A DNA stretch of 64,000 nucleotides from Desulfonispora thiosulfatigenes DSM 11270 (GTDB taxonomy: Bacteria; Bacillota; Peptococcia; Peptococcales; Desulfonisporaceae): NCBI RefSeq assembly GCF_900176035.1, contig NZ_FWWT01000015.1, positions 35,667-99,666 on the forward strand, given 5' to 3'. The notes under the pieces are model-generated. The model was not told where the DNA came from and did no database searches. It saw nothing but the letters and a program-made list of their open reading frames with translations. Below are positions 59,516 to 64,000 of the stretch, one piece after another. How positions within the stretch are numbered: the first letter of the stretch is position 1; each line of letters begins with the position of its first letter. Position numbers and translations under genes: made by a program.

Positions 59516-60958
59516 ATGAAGAAAACTATACTCCCTGTGCTCTTAATTATCATGCTGCTTGTATTAACCGTGCCGGCTGGAGCTAACTCTGACAAGGTAA
59601 CTATCTTTTATAATGACTACAAATTAAATGTTAAGAGCCCTGTCTATGTGGAAAATGGTAGAACATTTATACCTATGCGTGATTTCTTTGGGGCTGTGGG
59701 CGTGCAAGTTGAGTGGAGTGAAATCTTAAACAGAGCCACTGCTTATTATCATGATAAAACCTTGATCTTTGAACCTGGAATGATGCATGCGTACATAAAT
59801 GCTAAAAAAACTGAGCTAGAACAAGGCGCAAAATTAGTAAACGGTGCTGTCTACATACCTTTAAGATTTTTTAGTGAACAGCTAGGCTTTATCGTCGACT
59901 ATAAAGAAACAACAACTGGAAAAAATATAAGTATAGTTAATAGAGTAACAGGCAAAACTACTAATGAAGGAATAGTCCAAATCCCAAAGCTTACTGAAAA
60001 TGAAAAGGTAAAAGTAGATCCTAATGAGATAACCAGTGACTATCACCTATGGCAAAATAGCGCAGAGAAGCACATGGTGGGAACTGAGGGAAATCTTATT
60101 AAAGCCTTAAGTACAGGAAAAACAATCGAAGTTTATAACATAGATAAAGCAACAGGTGAAAATACTAAAAAAGAACAAAGCATGGATAAAAGATTTACCT
60201 ATTTAAATAATGTAAATGTAGAGGGCAATGAGTTTATAATTAAGGCTAATATCCCTGAACAAGATAAAGATCAGGTAGGTATAGGTAGCCCCCTTAATAA
60301 TGTGCCCTTACGAAAGATTGATACCTATTATGGTAAATATCGACTATATCATAGTGATGAAGATTATGAATACTTAACTGTTAATAGTAAAGGTGAAATT
60401 ACCGGTGCTGGGCGTGATACCATTAGAGGTAATGTTCTTGAAGTAGAAGGTACTATTTCAAACGACATGGCGAAGGGCTGGGCTAAGGCTACTAATGGAG
60501 CCTATTGCTTTGCAGCAAAGGATGAAATAGTTCTCTTAAATAATTATAATTTACGCTATAATATTAAAACTGATAAAGTTGTAGAGCAAAATATCGTGGC
60601 AACTAATGGAGATAGATTTTTAGTTATGCAAGTTGTCAAAGAAAATGGTAAAACAAGCAAAATTTATTCTACTGTAATAGATAAAAATGAAAAAGTTATT
60701 AAGCACTATGATTTGCTAAAATATTTTGAGGAAAATAGAATAAAAGTCAGCAATGTAATTACCCAGGGAGATACTGTGTATTTCATGGTAGATGCCGGAG
60801 CAACTTTCTACCTAGGATCTTATGACTTAAGTGCTAATACTTATAGCATTGATGAAGTGCCAATTGGTGGTAATTTAAAACAGCTTATCCCGGGCATCGC
60901 TAAGATTTACTTATTTGGCCAAGATGCTGATAACTATTATTATTTACCGATTAATTAA
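59516..60958 (+). CDS. secreted copper-amine-oxidase-N (stalk) domain protein
   Basis: 480 aa with a signal peptide (residues 1-23, ending PAGANS). Residues 25-140 are a Cu_amine_oxidN1 domain (YVENGRTFIPMRDFFGAVG, VNGAVYIPLRFFSEQLGF). The remaining 340 residues are a beta-rich region possibly of propeller type (repeated GDxxYFMVD/YYLPIN-like strands); I cannot assign it. AAGGAGG site before ATG. It shares the stalk domain with the S-layer-like protein, suggesting the same surface anchor. Confidence 0.8.
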   Translation: MKKTILPVLLIIMLLVLTVPAGANSDKVTIFYNDYKLNVKSPVYVENGRTFIPMRDFFGAVGVQVEWSEILNRATAYYHDKTLIFEPGMMHAYINAKKTELEQGAKLVNGAVYIPLRFFSEQLGFIVDYKETTTGKNISIVNRVTGKTTNEGIVQIPKLTENEKVKVDPNEITSDYHLWQNSAEKHMVGTEGNLIKALSTGKTIEVYNIDKATGENTKKEQSMDKRFTYLNNVNVEGNEFIIKANIPEQDKDQVGIGSPLNNVPLRKIDTYYGKYRLYHSDEDYEYLTVNSKGEITGAGRDTIRGNVLEVEGTISNDMAKGWAKATNGAYCFAAKDEIVLLNNYNLRYNIKTDKVVEQNIVATNGDRFLVMQVVKENGKTSKIYSTVIDKNEKVIKHYDLLKYFEENRIKVSNVITQGDTVYFMVDAGATFYLGSYDLSANTYSIDEVPIGGNLKQLIPGIAKIYLFGQDADNYYYLPIN

Positions 60959-60977
60959 AAGTTTACCTGCAACAAGG

Positions 60978-61014
60978 TATCCCACTTAATACCATTAAAA
61001 GTGGGATATTTTTA
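60978..61014 (+). terminator. intrinsic terminator after the stalk-domain gene
   Basis: TATCCCACTT pairs with AAGTGGGATA around an 11-nt loop, followed by TTTTTAT. Confidence 0.88.
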
Positions 61015-61081
61015 TATGCAAATATAGGGTATAATGGTAATTGGTTATAATATAGATTATCAGATGAAAGGAAGGATTTAT

Positions 61082-62875
61082 TTGCTCAAGAAAAGAATTT
61101 TACTGCCTATTTTAGCAACTTTATTGATTTTAATGGGCTGTGCAATGGCTAATGAAAAAAATCCTGGGCCCCCGCCACCAACGGATAATAATTTTGATGT
61201 AATTGTTGTAGGTGGAGAACCAGAAGGAGTTGCAGCTGCCGTTTCAGCATCGCGTAATGGTGCGACAGTATTACTTGTTGAGGATGATCATGCCCTAGGG
61301 GGACTTATGACCCTAGGAAAACTTAATTACATAGATATGTGCCACAATAGTAAAGGCGAACTTTTAACTAGAGGAATTTTTGAAGAATTTCATGATGCCG
61401 TCGGGGGGACAGCCTTTGACGTAACCCTTGCTACCAAGGTATTTCATGACATGGTAGAGGATCAACGATCTATCGTTTTAAAGCTAAATACCAAGGTATC
61501 AGGTGTGATGAAAAATGGAAACACTGTAACAGGGATCAGAGTAAGCGAAAATGGTACACCTAAAACGTATTTTGCTAAAAGGATCATTGATGCTACAACT
61601 GATGCTGACATTGCTGCTATGGCCGGAGCTCCATATACCTTAGCTGGTGAAGATATCGGGGAAAAGGACAGATTAATGGGCGTTACCTTAGTCTTTGAAT
61701 TAACTGGTGTAGATTGGGATCGAGTAACCAAACACATTAAAAGTGGTGATAATCCTCATGCAGGCGTGACTAAAAAAGCTGCCTGGGGGTATACTAATGA
61801 AGGATATGCCTATGAAACCAAAGATCCTATGATGCACTTACGTGGATTTAATGCTGCGCGCCAAGATAATGGTAATGTCTTAATTAACGCGCTCTTAATT
61901 TTTGGTGTAGATGTATTAAGTGAAGAAAGTAAAAAAGAAGGCATAGCTAGAGCAAATAAAGAGCTAGAATACCTAATGCCATATATTAATAAAAATTACG
62001 TAGGATTTGAAAATGCAAAATTATTAGAAACAGCTGAGCAACTATATGTGCGGGAAAGCCGTCATATAATTGGAGAATATCAGCTCACGATTGATGACGT
62101 TTTAGAAAATCGTGACCAATGGGATAGAATTACTATTGGTAGCTATCCAGTAGATATTCAGCCAAATATCAAACAACGTGCTGGTACAGTAGTAGGTAGT
62201 CCAGACCAGTATAGTATTCCATTTCGTTCCCTAGTACCTTTAAAGGTCGAAAATTTATTAGTAGTAGGTAGAAGTGCCTCTTATACATCCTTAGCTGCAG
62301 GTAGTGCGAGAGTAATTCCTATTGGCATGTGTGAAGGGGAAGCAGCAGGAGTAGCAAGTATATATTCTATTGAAAACGAAATGACTTTTAGAGAATTGTC
62401 TAAATCAAAAGATGATATTGAAAAGGTGCAAAAGCAATTAACTAAACAAGGAGCCTACTTAAAGCCATTTGAAGTAAAAACTCCGATCATGGATCACTGG
62501 GCATATGAAGGCTTAAAAACAATTAGAGGTTTAGGCTTATTAGATGGTGGATATGTAAATGACTATCGCCTAGAAGCACAAATGGAAAAGTGGCGCTTCC
62601 AAAACCTAGTAAATCGTACCTTAGAAAAGTCAAAACTAGAAAATCCTTATACCGTAGATGTTTCCCTAACTCCTACAGTATCAGAAATATTATCAGCAAC
62701 TCATTATGCTATGACAGGCGAACAAATAAGCGGCAATGAGGCGAGAAAAGTCTTAAAGGATAAAGGCATTTTAACAGAAAAGTTAGAGCCATATTTCGCA
62801 AAAAACTACGCCATTCCACAAGCAGCAGAAGTGACGTATTTAATAGCAAATGTGTATAAGTATTTGCAGAAGTAG
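61082..62875 (+). CDS. lipoprotein FAD-dependent oxidoreductase with SLH-like C-terminus
   Basis: 597 aa from TTG 61082 (GAAAGGAAGGA). A lipobox LLILMGC places the lipidated Cys at residue 19, so the enzyme is outside the membrane. The Rossmann FAD motif VIVVGGEPEGVAAAVSASR starts near residue 39; HALGGLMTLGK and DATTDADIAAMAGAPY identify the FAD_oxidored (PF12831-type) family. From about residue 475, HWAYEGLKTIRGLGLLDGGY and KWRFQNLVNRTL resemble an S-layer-homology repeat. Substrate unknown. How an exported lipoprotein gets FAD (Tat or post-export) is open; no twin-arginine is evident. Confidence 0.82.
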   Translation: MLKKRILLPILATLLILMGCAMANEKNPGPPPPTDNNFDVIVVGGEPEGVAAAVSASRNGATVLLVEDDHALGGLMTLGKLNYIDMCHNSKGELLTRGIFEEFHDAVGGTAFDVTLATKVFHDMVEDQRSIVLKLNTKVSGVMKNGNTVTGIRVSENGTPKTYFAKRIIDATTDADIAAMAGAPYTLAGEDIGEKDRLMGVTLVFELTGVDWDRVTKHIKSGDNPHAGVTKKAAWGYTNEGYAYETKDPMMHLRGFNAARQDNGNVLINALLIFGVDVLSEESKKEGIARANKELEYLMPYINKNYVGFENAKLLETAEQLYVRESRHIIGEYQLTIDDVLENRDQWDRITIGSYPVDIQPNIKQRAGTVVGSPDQYSIPFRSLVPLKVENLLVVGRSASYTSLAAGSARVIPIGMCEGEAAGVASIYSIENEMTFRELSKSKDDIEKVQKQLTKQGAYLKPFEVKTPIMDHWAYEGLKTIRGLGLLDGGYVNDYRLEAQMEKWRFQNLVNRTLEKSKLENPYTVDVSLTPTVSEILSATHYAMTGEQISGNEARKVLKDKGILTEKLEPYFAKNYAIPQAAEVTYLIANVYKYLQK

Positions 62876-62957
62876 CTTTTTAATTGCAAATGCGAATAAA
62901 TACCTGCAGAAATAGTTAGTTTAATGAATAAAAATATGCAGAAGTAATAACATTATG

Positions 62958-63028
62958 TGGCGATCTGAAAGTCGCCTGTTCTCTAAAAGCATGAAAGGAC
63001 AGGGCGGCCGGAGGGTCGCCTTTTTTTG
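62958..63028 (+). terminator. compound hairpin/terminator
   Basis: Three successive stems: GGCGA/TCGCC, CCTGTTCT/AGGACAGG and GGCG/CGCC, the last followed by TTTTTTT. The outer GTCGCC repeats could pair alternatively, but I see no gene to regulate immediately downstream. Confidence 0.75.
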
Positions 63029-63140
63029 TATTTATATTGATTAATAGGGAATGATAGGTTATAGGGACAATGAATACCAAGGCACTATAATCTTTGAACT
63101 TATATAAAATTTAGGATAAAATAAGATTAGGAGCATTACA

Positions 63141-63998
63141 GTGAACAATACAGAAAAACATCTAAAAACAAATAAACATGACTTAACATTTAAAGAAGTG
63201 TTTAGTCAAAAACGAATAGCAGAAGACTTTCTTAAGAATAATATACCAAAGGAAGCATTAGCTATTATAAATCTAGAAAGTTTAGAACTACAGAAGGCAT
63301 CATCTACAAATAAGGAATTAAAAGAGATCTTTTTTGACTTAATTTATAAAGTACAAATAAATAACCAGGAGGGCTATATTAGCTTTCTTTTAGAACATAA
63401 ATCATATAAAGACAAATTAACCATATTCCAAGTGCATAAATATATTTTAGAATTCTGGACGAACATCGTTAAAAAAGAAGGTAAAAAGGAATTACCCATA
63501 ATTATTCCAATAGTAATATATCATGGGCAAGAAAAATGGAACTTAAAAACAGATTTACGAGAAATGATTCCAGGATTTCATGACCTACCAGAATATTTTA
63601 AAGAAAGAGTACCTGTCTTTAAACATGAACTTATTAATATAAAAGAATACGAAGAAAATGATTTTGAAAAATACACAAAATTAACGGCAATGATGCTAAA
63701 GGCATTTAAATATGCCTTTGAAGAAAACCTTGAAGTAGTATTAAGGGTATTTTTATTAGCTATAAAAGAAGCAGAAAAAGAAGAATCATTAGATACATTA
63801 ATTTACTACGGAGAAATATATTTAAAATACATCGAGCTTACAAATAGCCAACTAAAAGAAGAAGACATACGAGAAGAAATAAGAAAATTAGACGGAAAGG
63901 GGGATGTTACCATGGGTATATTAGAACAAATAGAAGAAAGAGGAATTAAAAAAGGCATACAAAAAGGCATACAAAAGGGAATTAAAGAAGGAAAATAA
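63141..63998 (+). CDS. Rpn-family recombination-promoting nuclease / PD-(D/E)XK transposase-like protein
   Basis: 285 aa from GTG 63141 with AGGAG 7 nt upstream. N-terminal DLTFKEVFSQ is the usual 'D-x-x-F-K-x-x-F' opening; FDLIYKV and FLLEHKSYKD supply the Asp and Glu-x-Lys of the nuclease site; KELPIIIPIVIYHGQ is conserved. It ends in the G-I-K-K-G-I-Q-K repeat region and stops at 63998, shorter than relatives whose repeat tail continues, but the stop is clear. Rpn proteins promote recA-independent recombination and are often mobile. Intact homologue of the remnant at 41.9 kb. Confidence 0.88.
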   Translation: MNNTEKHLKTNKHDLTFKEVFSQKRIAEDFLKNNIPKEALAIINLESLELQKASSTNKELKEIFFDLIYKVQINNQEGYISFLLEHKSYKDKLTIFQVHKYILEFWTNIVKKEGKKELPIIIPIVIYHGQEKWNLKTDLREMIPGFHDLPEYFKERVPVFKHELINIKEYEENDFEKYTKLTAMMLKAFKYAFEENLEVVLRVFLLAIKEAEKEESLDTLIYYGEIYLKYIELTNSQLKEEDIREEIRKLDGKGDVTMGILEQIEERGIKKGIQKGIQKGIKEGK

Positions 63999-64000
63999 AA

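Overview
The window comes from a low-GC (about one third G+C by eye), spore-forming Firmicute, most likely an anaerobic clostridium-like lineage. The evidence is sporulation genes (spoIID, a spoIIQ-like M23 gene, spoIIID), strong AGGAGG-type ribosome sites, TTG/GTG starts, TTGACN-17-TATAAT promoters and U-tract terminators. Cysteine-rich MinD/ferredoxin proteins with NifX-like partners and a PPi-type phosphofructokinase point to an anaerobe. NhaA with a BusR-like regulator points to Na+/osmotic or alkaline stress. I cannot name the species.

Layout. 1-2650: minus-strand 'orange protein'-type operon (two NifX-like proteins, two MinD/ferredoxin ATPases). 2.8-8.5 kb: trmB, an orphan TRAP binding protein, PPi-type PFK, and an SGNH/MBOAT pair likely to O-acylate an envelope polymer. 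8.6-15.2 kb: histidine operon hisZ-hisG-hisH-hisA::hisF-hisIE-hisD-hisB, with a natural HisA-HisF fusion and a divergent HisB. 15.2-28.2 kb: radical SAM gene, rpmE, DUF1385, prfA, prmC, nhaA, GntR-RCK_C regulator, tsaC, mntP, ywlE, rpiB (frameshifted), ywlG, glyA, upp, comEB. 29.0-36.2 kb: complete F1Fo ATP synthase operon. 36.5-47.7 kb: DUF4127, ywmB, murA, spoIID, a truncated Rpn nuclease, spoIIQ-like M23 (frameshifted), spoIIID, GGDEF/EAL, mbl. From rpmE to mbl the order is essentially that of the Bacillus subtilis rpmE-prfA-glyA-upp-atp-ywmB-murAA-spoIID-spoIIID-mbl region, with insertions. 47.8-62.9 kb: envelope region with a degenerate LCP protein, two good LCP ligases, a TPR protein, an O-antigen-ligase-like polymerase, a TagA/WecG glycosyltransferase, a probable S-layer protein with a copper-amine-oxidase-N ('stalk') domain, a TolC-like protein, a second stalk protein and an FAD lipoprotein with an SLH-like C-terminus. 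The window ends in an intact Rpn-family nuclease gene.

Most unusual: (1) a family of about 180-bp dispersed intergenic long-hairpin elements (four copies, both orientations) with shared terminal inverted repeats, a near-invariant apical sequence and stems that differ in sequence yet still pair; the left arm of one copy is tandemly amplified. (2) The HisA::HisF fusion and the HisB lacking one metal-site histidine. (3) Two housekeeping/sporulation genes (rpiB, spoIIQ-like) each broken by one base in a poly-A run. (4) An envelope locus that looks like a polymer-assembly and S-layer module built around stalk domains.
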